Of a DNA stretch of 60,250 bases, positions 18,236-26,681 are shown one piece after another. Each line of letters opens with the position of its first letter. Positions within the stretch are counted from its first letter, which is position 1. The notes beneath the pieces were generated by a model. The model had not been told where the DNA came from and made no database searches. It worked only from the letters and a program-made list of their open reading frames with translations. The position numbers and the translations under genes were made by a program. Source of the stretch: Rhodocyclaceae bacterium (lineage in GTDB: Bacteria; Pseudomonadota; Gammaproteobacteria; Burkholderiales; Rhodocyclaceae); NCBI GenBank assembly GCA_030824275.1, contig JAVBXY010000006.1, positions 1 through 60,250 on the forward strand, read 5' to 3'.

Positions 18236-18436
18236 TCAAGCAGCCTTGACGGCAAACTCCATAGCGGACGGGTTTTGTACGCGCCGGCTCGCGTCAAGGA
18301 TTTCAAGTCCGATGACGTTTCCTGCGGCGTCGTAATCCAGAATGACCCCCGGCTTGATTTCATCCGATTCCTCAACCGGGGAATCACTGAAAACAACGGT
18401 CAGCACATCAACTTGGCTGTCGTAGTCGGCTTTCAT
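18236..18436 (-). CDS. DUF2283 protein, candidate antitoxin partner
   Basis: 66 residues (MKADYDSQVDVLTVVFSDSPVEESDEIKPGVILDYDAAGNVIGLEILDASRRV) with the DUF2283 pattern: a Y-D-x-x-x-D-x-L start and a D-x-x-G-x-I-x-G-(I/L)-E-I-L-D core. Genes of this family are often found next to DUF4258 genes. Its start overlaps the DUF4258 stop by 4 nt, so the two are translationally coupled. The antitoxin role is inferred from pairing and size only. Confidence 0.8.
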   Translation of the reverse strand: MKADYDSQVDVLTVVFSDSPVEESDEIKPGVILDYDAAGNVIGLEILDASRRVQNPSAMEFAVKAA

Positions 18437-18702
18437 GGCTTGCTCCAATACTTTTCGATTTTGCTGGTTCGGTAGACCGTGACGATCACTGGGGGTTGGT
18501 GCCAATCCTCAACTACCAGCCGCACCAGATAAGTTTTCCCGTCTGCTACGATTCTCGACTGAAACACCTTACGCTTGTTTGCCGCTTCCGTCACTTGCTC
18601 TGGCGTGGTCATGATCGCCTCGATCCACTCGATAGGAATTTGACGACGGAGTGCCTCAGATTCAGCGTGTCGGGTTAGCACGAAGTCCATTGCAGGCATC
18701 AT
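18433..18702 (-). CDS. DUF4258 protein, candidate toxin of a small two-gene module
   Basis: 89 residues with the DUF4258 layout: LTRHAESEALRRQIPIEWIEAIMTTPEQV, then a beta sheet containing KTYLVRLVVED and a C-terminal VTVYRTSKIEKYW. The family shares features with small RelE-like RNases, but catalysis is unproven. The start could be 18702, 18699 or 18690 (MDFVLT); no strong ribosome site separates them. It lies upstream of its partner, opposite in strand to greB. Confidence 0.8.
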   Translation of the reverse strand: MMPAMDFVLTRHAESEALRRQIPIEWIEAIMTTPEQVTEAANKRKVFQSRIVADGKTYLVRLVVEDWHQPPVIVTVYRTSKIEKYWSKP

Positions 18703-18822
18703 GTAGGTTTAATAGCCGAATTTTAGCAGCCCGACTCTTGCCGACCGGGCTTGCTTCAGGTTTCGCTTTCACTCATCCCCTGCCGGGGACTGGCCAAGGT
18801 CAGCCATTTGGATTTTCACGTC

Positions 18823-19371
18823 ATGAACAAGGCTTTTGTCAAAGAATCCGACGATGCAGATGAGGATGAGGACGCCCCCGCGGTCGCCCTTCCCGCCGGC
18901 ACGAACAATTACATGACGGTGCGCGGCCACGGCATTTTGCGCGCCGAGTTCGAGCAACTGATCAAGGTGGAGCGGCCGGCGCTGGTGCAGGTGGTGTCCT
19001 GGGCCGCCGGCAACGGCGACCGCTCGGAGAACGGCGACTACATCTACGGCAAGAAGCGCCTGCGCGAGATGGACAAGCGAATCCGTTTCCTCACCAAGCG
19101 ACTTGAAACCGCCGTGGTGGTCAATCCTGAGGATCAGGAAAATGTGGATCAGGTTTTCTTCGGCGCCACCGTTACGGTCTATGACGCGGAGGGCGAGGAG
19201 GAGACCTACCAGATCGTCGGCATTGACGAAGCCAATGCCACGGAAGGGCGCATCAGCTGGATCTCACCCCTGGCCCGCGCGCTCATCAAGGCTCGCGAAG
19301 GTGACACCGTGCGCTTCGACAGCCCCGGCGGCCTGCGCGAGATCGACATCATCGCGGTGAAGTACGAATAG
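18823..19371 (+). CDS. greB: Transcript cleavage factor GreB
   Basis: 182 residues. The coiled-coil tip GDRSENGDY, followed by YGKKRLREMDKRIRFLTKRL, is diagnostic of GreB. It enters the RNA polymerase secondary channel and rescues backtracked complexes by stimulating RNA cleavage. An unusual acidic N-terminal extension (ESDDADEDEDAPAV) precedes the Gre domain. ATG 18823 is chosen; the longer frame from 18751 has no family similarity. Its 3' end overlaps the convergent ctaA gene by 23 nt. Confidence 0.93.
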   Translation: MNKAFVKESDDADEDEDAPAVALPAGTNNYMTVRGHGILRAEFEQLIKVERPALVQVVSWAAGNGDRSENGDYIYGKKRLREMDKRIRFLTKRLETAVVVNPEDQENVDQVFFGATVTVYDAEGEEETYQIVGIDEANATEGRISWISPLARALIKAREGDTVRFDSPGGLREIDIIAVKYE

Positions 19372-20371
19372 CGTGGTTGGCGAAAATCAGCAGGCCGAAA
19401 AGGATCATCGCCCCGGCCTGATGCATCGCTGCCAAGGCCACCGGCACGCGCAGCAGCAACGTGGCGATGCCGAGGCTGACTTGCACCGCCAGCCATAGCA
19501 TCAGCAGCGCAGCCGGCAGTTTGTGGCCCGCTTGCCAGACGCGCCACGCGAACCACGGAATCAGCCCCATCAGCGCCCAGGCGATCATACGGTGGTCGAA
19601 CTGCACCGTCGCCATGTTGCTGAAGAAGTTGAGCCAAAGCGGATCGAGCATGAACAGCTCCGGCGGCGCGAAGTGTCCGTTCATCAGCGGAAAGGTGTTG
19701 TAGGCCAGGCCGGCGTGGATGCCGGCGACCAGCGCACCGGACAGCACCATGAGGAAGACCAGACTGATCAGGCCTGCGCCGAGCCGACGTGTAAAAGTCG
19801 GCGCTGGCGGGACGGCGCGCGGGTGCAACAGCCCCAGCCCAGTCCACAGCATCAACCCGAAGATCAGGAAGGCCAATCCAAGATGGGCCGCCAGACGATA
19901 TTGCGACACGCGGGGATCGTCGATCAGGCCGCTCTTCACCATGTACCAACCCATCGCGCCTTGCAGGCCGCCGAGGATGAAGAAGCCGAAAACCTTGAGC
20001 GCTAGCGTGCCGAGCAATTGACCTCGCCACAGGAACCAGACGTAGGGCAGGAAGAACACTACGCCGATCAACCGGCCCGAGAGACGATGCGCCCATTCCC
20101 ACCAGAAGATGAACTGGAAGCCGCTCATCGTCATGTCGTGGTTGCGCAGGCGGAATTCGGGCGTCTGCTGGTACTTGGCGAACAACTCCTGCCAGTGCGC
20201 ATCGGTCAGCGGCGGCAGGGCGCCGATCAGCGGTTTCCATTCGACGATGGACAGGCCCGAGTGCGTCAGCCGGGTGACGCCGCCCACCACCAGCGTGACG
20301 AAGACCATCGCGCAACAGACGAACAGCCACCACGCAACACCATGGTGGCCCTGGTGTTGCTCACTGCGCAT
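19349..20371 (-). CDS. ctaA: Heme A synthase (COX15/CtaA family)
   Basis: 340 residues with eight membrane segments and four conserved histidines (about H95, H163, H260, H317) that bind the hemes. It oxidises the C8 methyl of heme O to make heme A for aa3-type cytochrome oxidase. The sequence ([18 protein letters not shown]) is of the type 2, alphaproteobacterial/mitochondrial style. Residues 186-193 (AVPPAPTF), in the loop before the second four-helix half, are encoded by a copy of the dispersed 25-bp repeat. The start overlaps the moaC end by 11 nt. Confidence 0.93.
   Translation of the reverse strand: MRSEQHQGHHGVAWWLFVCCAMVFVTLVVGGVTRLTHSGLSIVEWKPLIGALPPLTDAHWQELFAKYQQTPEFRLRNHDMTMSGFQFIFWWEWAHRLSGRLIGVVFFLPYVWFLWRGQLLGTLALKVFGFFILGGLQGAMGWYMVKSGLIDDPRVSQYRLAAHLGLAFLIFGLMLWTGLGLLHPRAVPPAPTFTRRLGAGLISLVFLMVLSGALVAGIHAGLAYNTFPLMNGHFAPPELFMLDPLWLNFFSNMATVQFDHRMIAWALMGLIPWFAWRVWQAGHKLPAALLMLWLAVQVSLGIATLLLRVPVALAAMHQAGAMILFGLLIFANHAIRTSPR
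19793..19817 (-). repeat. Copy 2 of the dispersed 25-bp repeat, inside ctaA
   Basis: A perfect copy (CGCCGTCCC plus the GCCAGCGCCGACTTTT core) on the coding strand of ctaA, read in frame as AVPPAPTF in an inter-helix loop. Confidence 0.85.
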
Positions 20372-20843
20372 CAGCGATCCAGTGCCCCGATTTGCCGCCG
20401 GCCTTTTCCAGCAGGCGGATCTGCTCGATGACCATGCCCCGGTCCGTGGCTTTGAGCATGTCGTAGATGGTCAGCAGGCCGGCGGCGGCGGCGGTCAGCG
20501 CCTCCATTTCGACACCGGTGCGGCCCATGGTTTCTGCCGTCACTTCGATGGCGACGGTGGACTGCGCCGCATCGAGAGTGAATTCCACCGCTACCCGCGT
20601 CAGCGCGATGGGATGACACAGCGGAATCAGGTCGGACGTGCGCTTGCTGGCCTGGATCGCAGCGATGCGTGCGATGCCGATGACGTCGCCTTTTTTCGCC
20701 GAACCGCCGGCGACCAGCTCAAACGTGGCGGGCGCCATGCGGATGTGGCCGGCGGCGCGGGCCACGCGGGCTGTTTCGTGCTTGGCGCCGACATCGACCA
20801 TGTGGGCCTGGCCGGCGGCATCAAAATGGGTCAGTGGGTTCAT
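20361..20843 (-). CDS. moaC: Cyclic pyranopterin monophosphate synthase MoaC
   Basis: 160 residues with the MoaC motifs [36 protein letters not shown] and [20 protein letters not shown]. It converts the GTP-derived 3',8-cyclo intermediate to cPMP, the first pterin of molybdenum cofactor. That cofactor is needed by the nitrate reductase NasA encoded at 42770. ATG 20843 ([11 protein letters not shown]) gives the normal length. It appears co-transcribed with ctaA. Confidence 0.95.
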   Translation of the reverse strand: MNPLTHFDAAGQAHMVDVGAKHETARVARAAGHIRMAPATFELVAGGSAKKGDVIGIARIAAIQASKRTSDLIPLCHPIALTRVAVEFTLDAAQSTVAIEVTAETMGRTGVEMEALTAAAAGLLTIYDMLKATDRGMVIEQIRLLEKAGGKSGHWIADAQ

Positions 20844-20902
20844 GAAACACCTTGTCACAACATGCGATAGGCCGGAAATCGGCGAGCCGCTATCATAGCG
20901 GG

Positions 20903-22375
20903 ATGAATCTTCGCCCGCGCATTTTCGCCCCCCTCCCTACTCTTGCCGCCCTCGTTCTGGCCTTGGCCGCACCCGCCCTGTCGGTGGCCGAAGGCCTGCC
21001 CGATCTCGGCGAGGCCGCCCAGGCCGATCTTTCGCCGGCCATGGAGCGTCGCATCGGCGAATCGGTGATGAACGAGATTCGCCGCGATCCGGCCTGGCTC
21101 GACGACCCGGAGGTCGCGTCCTACCTCAATCGCCTCGGCAACCGGCTCTCCAGCCAAAGCCAGGAATCGCGGCAGGCTTTCGAGTTCTTCGCCCTGCGCG
21201 ATTCGACGCTGAATGCCTTCGCCATGCCCGGCGGTTTCATCGGCGTGCATACCGGCCTGATCCTCGCCGCCGAATCGGAATCTGAGCTGGCCTCGGTGCT
21301 GGCCCACGAAATCTCCCACGTCACCCAGCGCCATCTGGCCCGGCTGATGAACAAGTCCGGCCAGGGCCAGATCGCCAGCCTCGCCGCATTGGCCATCGCC
21401 ATCCTCGCTGCGCGCAGCAACCCGGATGTCGCCACCGGTGCCGCCGTCGCCGGCCAGGCCGCCAGCGTCCAGAACCAGTTGAACTACACGCGGGATTTCG
21501 AACGCGAGGCTGACCGTATCGGTCTCGGCCTGCTGGATCGCTCGGGCTTCGACACCCGCGGCATGGGCACGTTTTTCGAGCGCCTGCAAAAGTTCGGCCG
21601 CCTCTACGAAAACAATGCCCCCGGCTATTTGCGCACCCACCCGCTGACCACCGAACGCCTCGCCGACATCGGCAATCGCCTCCAGGGCCGGCCCTACAAG
21701 CAGGTGCCCGACTCGCTCGAATTCCAGCTCGTACGCGCCAAGCTGCGGGTCCAGGAAGGCAACTCCCGCGATGCCGTCGTCGAGTTCGAAAGCCGGCTCA
21801 AGGACCGCAAGTTTTCCGGCAGCGAAATCGCCGTTCGCTATGGTCTGGCCCAGGCCCTGCTGCGCGACGGAAAGATGCCCGCCGCCGAACAGCAGATTGG
21901 CGAATTGCGTCGCCTGAAGGCCCAATCGCCGATGATCGAAACCCTCGCCGCCCAGTTGCGTCTGAAGCAGGGCGACGCGCCCGGCGCCGTGAAAATCCTG
22001 CGCGCTGCCCATCCGCGTTACCCGCAGGAGCGCGCCGTCGCCTATGGCCTGGTCGACACTCTGATCGAGGCTGGCGACCCGAAGGAAGCCCTGCGCGTTG
22101 CCACCGAGGATTTGCAGAGCTACCCGTCCGACGCCGATATGCACGAACTCCAAGCCAAGACCTACGCCCGTCTCGGCAAGCGCCTGCAACAGCATCGCGC
22201 CCTCGCCGAGGCCTATGCCGCCATCGGCGTGCTGTCCATGGCGGTAGAGCAGATGGAACAGGCGCAGAAATCCGGCGACGGCGATTTCTACGAAACCTCG
22301 CAGGTCGATGCGCGTCTGCGCGAGCTCAGGAAACGCATGGACGACGAAGCCAAACAACGACGGGAACAAAAATGA
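20903..22375 (+). CDS. BepA-like periplasmic M48 metalloprotease with TPR domain
   Basis: 490 residues: a signal peptide (about 1-29), an M48 domain with HEISH at 135-139 and a downstream EREAD motif, and a C-terminal TPR-type helical region (about 290-480). This is the BepA (YfgC) architecture, which in E. coli helps assemble or degrade LptD and other outer-membrane proteins at the BAM complex. ATG 20903 is chosen because the signal peptide starts there. The stop overlaps the start of the AAA gene by 4 nt. Confidence 0.88.
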   Translation: MNLRPRIFAPLPTLAALVLALAAPALSVAEGLPDLGEAAQADLSPAMERRIGESVMNEIRRDPAWLDDPEVASYLNRLGNRLSSQSQESRQAFEFFALRDSTLNAFAMPGGFIGVHTGLILAAESESELASVLAHEISHVTQRHLARLMNKSGQGQIASLAALAIAILAARSNPDVATGAAVAGQAASVQNQLNYTRDFEREADRIGLGLLDRSGFDTRGMGTFFERLQKFGRLYENNAPGYLRTHPLTTERLADIGNRLQGRPYKQVPDSLEFQLVRAKLRVQEGNSRDAVVEFESRLKDRKFSGSEIAVRYGLAQALLRDGKMPAAEQQIGELRRLKAQSPMIETLAAQLRLKQGDAPGAVKILRAAHPRYPQERAVAYGLVDTLIEAGDPKEALRVATEDLQSYPSDADMHELQAKTYARLGKRLQQHRALAEAYAAIGVLSMAVEQMEQAQKSGDGDFYETSQVDARLRELRKRMDDEAKQRREQK

Positions 22376-23190
22376 GCGGCGCCGCCAAGGCCCTGTCGCC
22401 GCAACTCGTCCGCCTCGACCGCGAGCCTTACTACCATTCCGTCGGCGACGAACTCGATGTCTTCGCCGCTGCTGCAAAGGCAAAACTGCCGGTCATGCTC
22501 AAAGGCCCCACCGGCTGCGGCAAGACCCGCTTCGTCGAGCACATGGCCTGGCAGCTCGGTCGGCCGCTGATCACCGTCGCCTGCCACGACGACCTCACCA
22601 GCGCCGACCTCGTCGGTCGCTATCTCATCGTCGGTGACGACACCGTCTGGATGGATGGCCCGCTCACCGCCGCCGTGCGCGCCGGCGCCATCTGCTACCT
22701 CGACGAAGTGGTCGAGGCGCGCAAGGACACCACCGTCGTCATTCATCCGCTTACCGACGCCCGCCGCGCCTTGCCGGTGGAAAAGCGCGGCGAGTACATC
22801 GAGGCGCCCGACGATTTCATGCTCGTCGTCTCCTGGAACCCCGGCTACCAGAGCGTGCTCAAGGACATGAAGCCGAGCACGCGACAGCGCTTCGTCGCCC
22901 TCGATTTCGATTACCCGGCCGCCGAGATCGAAGCCCGCATCGTCGCCCACGAAGGCGGCGTGGACGACGCTACGGCAAACAAGCTGGTCAAGCTCGGCCA
23001 CATGACGCGCAGCCTGCGCGGCGCCGGCCTCGACGAAGGTGCCGGCACGCGCCTGCTGGTGCATGCCGCCCAACTCATCGCCGCCGGCATGGCCCCGGCC
23101 ACCGCCTGCACCGCCGCCGTCGCCCGGCCCCTGGCCGACGAGGCGGACACCCGCGCCGCGCTGGACGACCTGATCCGCGCCGTGTTCTGA
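22372..23190 (+). CDS. MoxR-type AAA+ ATPase of the CbbQ/NorQ family
   Basis: 272 residues, with Walker A GPTGCGKT at 45-52, Walker B YLDEV, and the CbbQ/NirQ/NorQ layout ([15 protein letters not shown]). These ATPases act with a VWA partner to remodel a metalloenzyme: Rubisco for CbbQO, nitric oxide reductase for NorQD. The partner is the next gene, 6 nt away. No Rubisco or nitric oxide reductase gene is in the window, so the target is unknown. Confidence 0.88.
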   Translation: MSGAAKALSPQLVRLDREPYYHSVGDELDVFAAAAKAKLPVMLKGPTGCGKTRFVEHMAWQLGRPLITVACHDDLTSADLVGRYLIVGDDTVWMDGPLTAAVRAGAICYLDEVVEARKDTTVVIHPLTDARRALPVEKRGEYIEAPDDFMLVVSWNPGYQSVLKDMKPSTRQRFVALDFDYPAAEIEARIVAHEGGVDDATANKLVKLGHMTRSLRGAGLDEGAGTRLLVHAAQLIAAGMAPATACTAAVARPLADEADTRAALDDLIRAVF

Positions 23191-23196
23191 GCGGCC

Positions 23197-25230
23197 GTGA
23201 GCGAACGCAAGCTCTTCGCTCACGAACTCGAGGCCCGGCTCGACGAACTGCTGCTGCTCTCCCTGCGCCAGCGCTCTGCGAGCGATGCCGCCAATGCCCT
23301 CGAAACTCTGCCCCGTGCCGTACAGGACCGCGTGCTGCACTGGGTTGCCGTCGCCGCCCAGTTGTCGAACCGGCTGGGCGAGACGCTGGCCGAGGGCGCG
23401 GCGGCGCATGCGGACGATCTGGATGCTTGGGCCAGCGCAGGGCTCGATGCCTATGATGCAAACGGCATCGATGCGGCGGAGCGGGTCTGGCGACAGGGCG
23501 CGGCGGAGAAAGGCAGCGTCGCCGGTTTTGCAGAAATGGAAAGCCGGCTGCAACGCTACGTGCAAGGTCTTGGAGAACACGCCAGCCGTTCCCTGACATT
23601 GGCCGTCGGCGATTCCGCGTGGACCGATACCGCCACGCTCTGGCTGCCGGCGAGCATTTCTGTTTTTGCCGAACGTGAAGCCAACCGCCGCCTGTATCTG
23701 CTGATGGCGACGCTGCTCTGGGGCCAGATTCGTTATGGGAGTTTCAGCACCGACCCGGAAGCTGTCCTCGCGCAATGGGACGACCGCGATGCCGCGCTGG
23801 CCTGGCTCGCCGTCTTTGAGGCCATGCGCATCGAAGCGCGTCTCGCCGACGAGCTGCCGGGCATCGCCCGCGAGATGGCCGCATTGCGCGGTGTCTGGCC
23901 GGCGGAGTTGGTCGACGTCGCTGCCGATCTGGCGCGGCCCGATGCCAGCGCCGCCAATAGCCTGCGCTGGCTGGCAAAGAAGGATCGATTCGCCGTCTCG
24001 CCAGCGCCGACTTTTCCCTATCTCGGCCGTCTCGATCCCGCCGCCGCACGGCGTGTGCGCTCCGCTCGCATCGCCCGCGACAGCGAGACCGTGCGTCGCG
24101 CCCTCAACGTCATTCGCGGCGCTGGCGGCCGTGGCCCGGAGAACCCTGACGTGCCGCCCACGGCCACCGAGGGCGAGGCCCAGGGCTTCGATCCCGCTGC
24201 CAACCTGCTAGACCTTCCTGCCGATGCCCAGGCCGCCGCGCAGTCCCTGCAACAGGACCTCGGCCAGATTCCGCCGGAGGTGATGCATCCCGCCGGCCCC
24301 GGTGTCTGGCAGCCGGTCTCCGGTGAAAGTGTCGACGAACCAGCGGCCACCGGCCAGCCCGACGCCACCTACGACGAATGGGATTACCGCCGCCAGGCCT
24401 TCCGCCGCGACTGGTGCCAGCTTTACGAAACCGAGGCGCCGGACGGTGACCCGGCCTGGGTCGAGGAGACGCGCCAGCGCCATGCGCATTTGATCCGCAG
24501 CCTGCGCCGCCGCTTCGAGGCCCTGCGCGGCGAGGACAAGATTCACCGTCGCCAGCTCGACGGCGAGGAGATCGATCTCGATGCGCAGGTCGAGGCCCAC
24601 GCCGACCGCCGCAGCGGCGCCGAGCCCTCGCTGCGCCTGTTCCGTCTGCGTCGTCGCGACGAGCGTTCGCTGGCGGTGATGTTCATGGTGGACATGAGCG
24701 GCTCGACCAAGGGCTGGGTGAACGACGCCGAGCGCGAATCGCTGGTGCTGCTCGGCGAAGCCATCGAGGCCCTCGATGACCGCTACGCCATCTACGGCTT
24801 CTCGGGCTGGACGCGCAGCCGCTGCGACATCTACCGTATCAAGCGCTTCGACCAGGCTTATGACGCTGCCGTGCGCCGCCGCATCGCTGGCATCGAGGCC
24901 CGCGACTACACGCGCATGGGCGTCGCCGTGCGCCACCTTTCCGGCCTGCTGGCGAAGGAGCCGGCGCGCCACAAGCTGCTGGTCACGCTTTCCGACGGCC
25001 GCCCCGACGACCATGGTGACGAATACCGGGGCCGCTACGGCATCGAGGACACTCGTCGCGCGCTGCTCGAAGCGAGGGAGCAGGGCATCCGCAGCTACTG
25101 CGTCACCATCGACCGCCACGGCGCCGACTACCTGCCGCAGCTCTACGGCCCGGCCCACTACACGGTGATCGACGATGCAAAAAAGCTGCCGCTGCGGCTG
25201 GCGGAGATTTACCGCAAGCTCACAGCCTGA
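23197..25230 (+). CDS. VWA-domain protein of the CbbO/NorD family
   Basis: 677 residues from a GTG start. The C-terminal third is a von Willebrand A domain with the metal-ion-dependent adhesion motif DMSGS at 499-503, then GFSGWTRSRCDIYRIKRFDQ and a TLSDGRPDDHGDEYRGRYGIEDTRRAL region typical of CbbO and NorD. The N-terminal half is helical, with a variable middle (about 265-400). Residues 265-273 (FAVSPAPTF) are encoded by a copy of the dispersed repeat. It works with the AAA protein just upstream as an adaptor that recruits the target enzyme. Confidence 0.87.
   Translation: MSERKLFAHELEARLDELLLLSLRQRSASDAANALETLPRAVQDRVLHWVAVAAQLSNRLGETLAEGAAAHADDLDAWASAGLDAYDANGIDAAERVWRQGAAEKGSVAGFAEMESRLQRYVQGLGEHASRSLTLAVGDSAWTDTATLWLPASISVFAEREANRRLYLLMATLLWGQIRYGSFSTDPEAVLAQWDDRDAALAWLAVFEAMRIEARLADELPGIAREMAALRGVWPAELVDVAADLARPDASAANSLRWLAKKDRFAVSPAPTFPYLGRLDPAAARRVRSARIARDSETVRRALNVIRGAGGRGPENPDVPPTATEGEAQGFDPAANLLDLPADAQAAAQSLQQDLGQIPPEVMHPAGPGVWQPVSGESVDEPAATGQPDATYDEWDYRRQAFRRDWCQLYETEAPDGDPAWVEETRQRHAHLIRSLRRRFEALRGEDKIHRRQLDGEEIDLDAQVEAHADRRSGAEPSLRLFRLRRRDERSLAVMFMVDMSGSTKGWVNDAERESLVLLGEAIEALDDRYAIYGFSGWTRSRCDIYRIKRFDQAYDAAVRRRIAGIEARDYTRMGVAVRHLSGLLAKEPARHKLLVTLSDGRPDDHGDEYRGRYGIEDTRRALLEAREQGIRSYCVTIDRHGADYLPQLYGPAHYTVIDDAKKLPLRLAEIYRKLTA
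23991..24015 (+). repeat. Copy 3 of the dispersed 25-bp repeat, inside the VWA gene
   Basis: One mismatch to the consensus (CGCCGTCTC, then the perfect core GCCAGCGCCGACTTTT), coding strand, in frame as AVSPAPTF. Confidence 0.85.
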
Positions 25231-25584
25231 TCAGCAATAGGAGTCCGGCAAACCGCTGGGGTGTTTCTCTCGCCAATGGGCGAGCCGGCGGTCGAGCTCG
25301 GCGGCATAGTTGAAATCGGGTTCGGGGCTGTCCTTGAGCTGTTCGAGGATTTCAAACTCGAAGCATGCGTCGCCGTATTGGCGCCAGTCCTGCATCATCG
25401 CCGGATTGCGGTGCGTGCCCAGCTTGAGTTCCATCCGATGGCGGTTCAGCGAGCCCGTGAGATTGGTGCTCTTGTCCAGATAGAGCTTGCCGTTCGCCGC
25501 ATTGCGAATCGCATAAATCCCCATCGGCGGCCGCGACAGACGGTAGGCGAGCTTGAGTTCCCTTTGCCGGCGCTTATCCACCAT
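25231..25584 (-). CDS. GIY-YIG nuclease-fold protein
   Basis: 117 residues containing GIYAIRNAANGKLYLDKSTNLTGSLNRH, a GIY-YIG type signature in which YIG is replaced by YLD, followed by an arginine in the first helix. Stand-alone GIY-YIG proteins of this size are common and mostly uncharacterised. The stop abuts the VWA gene stop. The start overlaps the short DUF2239 gene by 11 nt, so the two minus-strand genes form an operon. The altered YIG makes nuclease activity uncertain. Confidence 0.8.
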   Translation of the reverse strand: MVDKRRQRELKLAYRLSRPPMGIYAIRNAANGKLYLDKSTNLTGSLNRHRMELKLGTHRNPAMMQDWRQYGDACFEFEILEQLKDSPEPDFNYAAELDRRLAHWREKHPSGLPDSYC

Positions 25585-25924
25585 GCCTCCTTGCTGCCAG
25601 GGCGTGGATCTGTTGCTGGATTTCCATTGGCCAGGCGGCGATCAGTTCCTCGAAACGGATGTCGTCGTCAGCAAACAAGGCACGGCAAGCGTCCTCGAAA
25701 TGCGGCCGGTCGCCGGCCATGTCGCGCATGAACAGGTAGCACTGCTCTTTCGCCGCCTGGGCGGCAAAGCGGCCATCCACATCCCGCCGCGCCTGCTCCA
25801 CTATGAGGCGCAGCGTTGCGCTGGGGCTGCGCGGCTGCTGGTCCAGCCAGGACCAGTGACGTGGCAGCAGGATGATTTCCCGGCCCTGGGCGGGGGCGGT
25901 TTTGGGGCTTGGCGATGGATTCAT
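25574..25924 (-). CDS. DUF2239 family protein, short paralogue lacking the N-terminal part
   Basis: 116 residues that align to the C-terminal two thirds of the divergent neighbour (REIILLPRHWSWLDQQPRSPSATLRLIVEQARR; then FEDACRALFADDDIRFEELIAAWP). The N-terminal beta domain of full DUF2239 proteins is missing. The helical region resembles a DNA-binding or dimerisation module, but no function is known to me. It is the first gene of an operon with the GIY-YIG gene. Confidence 0.82.
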   Translation of the reverse strand: MNPSPSPKTAPAQGREIILLPRHWSWLDQQPRSPSATLRLIVEQARRDVDGRFAAQAAKEQCYLFMRDMAGDRPHFEDACRALFADDDIRFEELIAAWPMEIQQQIHALAARRHGG

Positions 25925-25939
25925 GGGAAATGCTCTTTT

Positions 25940-25994
25940 CGGGTAAAACTAAATATTACCCGGATAAAAATAATGCGTCAATTGTATCCGGGTA
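25940..25994. promoter_or_regulatory. Operator-like half-sites between divergent DUF2239 genes
   Basis: Three related sites occur in an otherwise AT-rich 106-bp gap: CGGGTAA (25940-25946), TTACCCGGATA (25956-25966) and TATCCGGGTA (25985-25994). The first pairs with the second as an inverted repeat. The second (TACCCGGATA) pairs perfectly with the third. Placement between divergent genes suggests shared autoregulation. Confidence 0.6.
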
Positions 25995-26030
25995 TAATTC
26001 ACTTTTGCGCCATGTCGAAGAAAGCTCCCA

Positions 26031-26663
26031 ATGGAAAGAGACGTGTCCGGCTACATCGCCTTCGAGGGTAATAAACGCATCGCGGCGGGGCCGCTACCCA
26101 AGGTCGCCGTGAAAGTGAAGAAGGTCCGCGAGGCACGTCCCGAGGCGCGCATCCTGGTCTTTCATGCGGCCAGCAGCGAGCAGATCGATCTGGATTTGCG
26201 TGGCACGGAAGCGGAGATGCTGAGCCGGCTGCCGGTCATCGACAATGAATCCCAGGCATCGGCCGATGCCGCGCCGCCGGAGCCACCCGTAGCGGCTGGC
26301 CCTGGCCGGCCCAAGCTGGGTGTGGTGGCCCGCGAAGTGACCCTGCTGCCGCGCCATTGGGATTGGTTGAAAAGTCAGCCCGGTGGTGCCTCGGTGGCCT
26401 TGCGCAAGCTCGTCGAGCAGGCCCGCCGCGCCAGCGCTGTGGTGGATCGCGTCCGTCATTCCCAGAACGCGAGTTTCAAATTCATGTCGACCATGGGCGG
26501 CAACTTGGCCGGATTCGAAGAAGCGACGCGCGCACTATTTGCAGCGGACTTCCCACGCTTCGACGCCTTGGTCGAGGCATGGCCAGTGGATGTTCGCGAC
26601 CACGTTCGCTATCTGGCTGCGGCAGCGTTTGAGTCTATGGCTCCGGAAGGCGAGCGGGACTGA
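26031..26663 (+). CDS. DUF2239 family protein, full length
   Basis: 210 residues: an N-terminal beta region (YIAFEGNKRIAAGPLPKVAVKVKK, residues about 8-60), a proline/alanine linker (about 75-95), and the helical domain shared with the divergent paralogue (REVTLLPRHWDWLKSQPGGASVALRKLVEQARR). Family members are of this length. Function is not established. An overlapping ATG at 26013 is in another frame. Convergent with the chemoreceptor gene. Confidence 0.85.
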   Translation: MERDVSGYIAFEGNKRIAAGPLPKVAVKVKKVREARPEARILVFHAASSEQIDLDLRGTEAEMLSRLPVIDNESQASADAAPPEPPVAAGPGRPKLGVVAREVTLLPRHWDWLKSQPGGASVALRKLVEQARRASAVVDRVRHSQNASFKFMSTMGGNLAGFEEATRALFAADFPRFDALVEAWPVDVRDHVRYLAAAAFESMAPEGERD

Positions 26664-26681
26664 ACGGTACGCACCGCAGAA

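Noticed and set aside
22372..25230. Assignment of the AAA/VWA pair as a Rubisco activase
   Set aside because: No Rubisco or Calvin-cycle gene is present in the window; the family alone does not decide between Rubisco, nitric oxide reductase and other targets.
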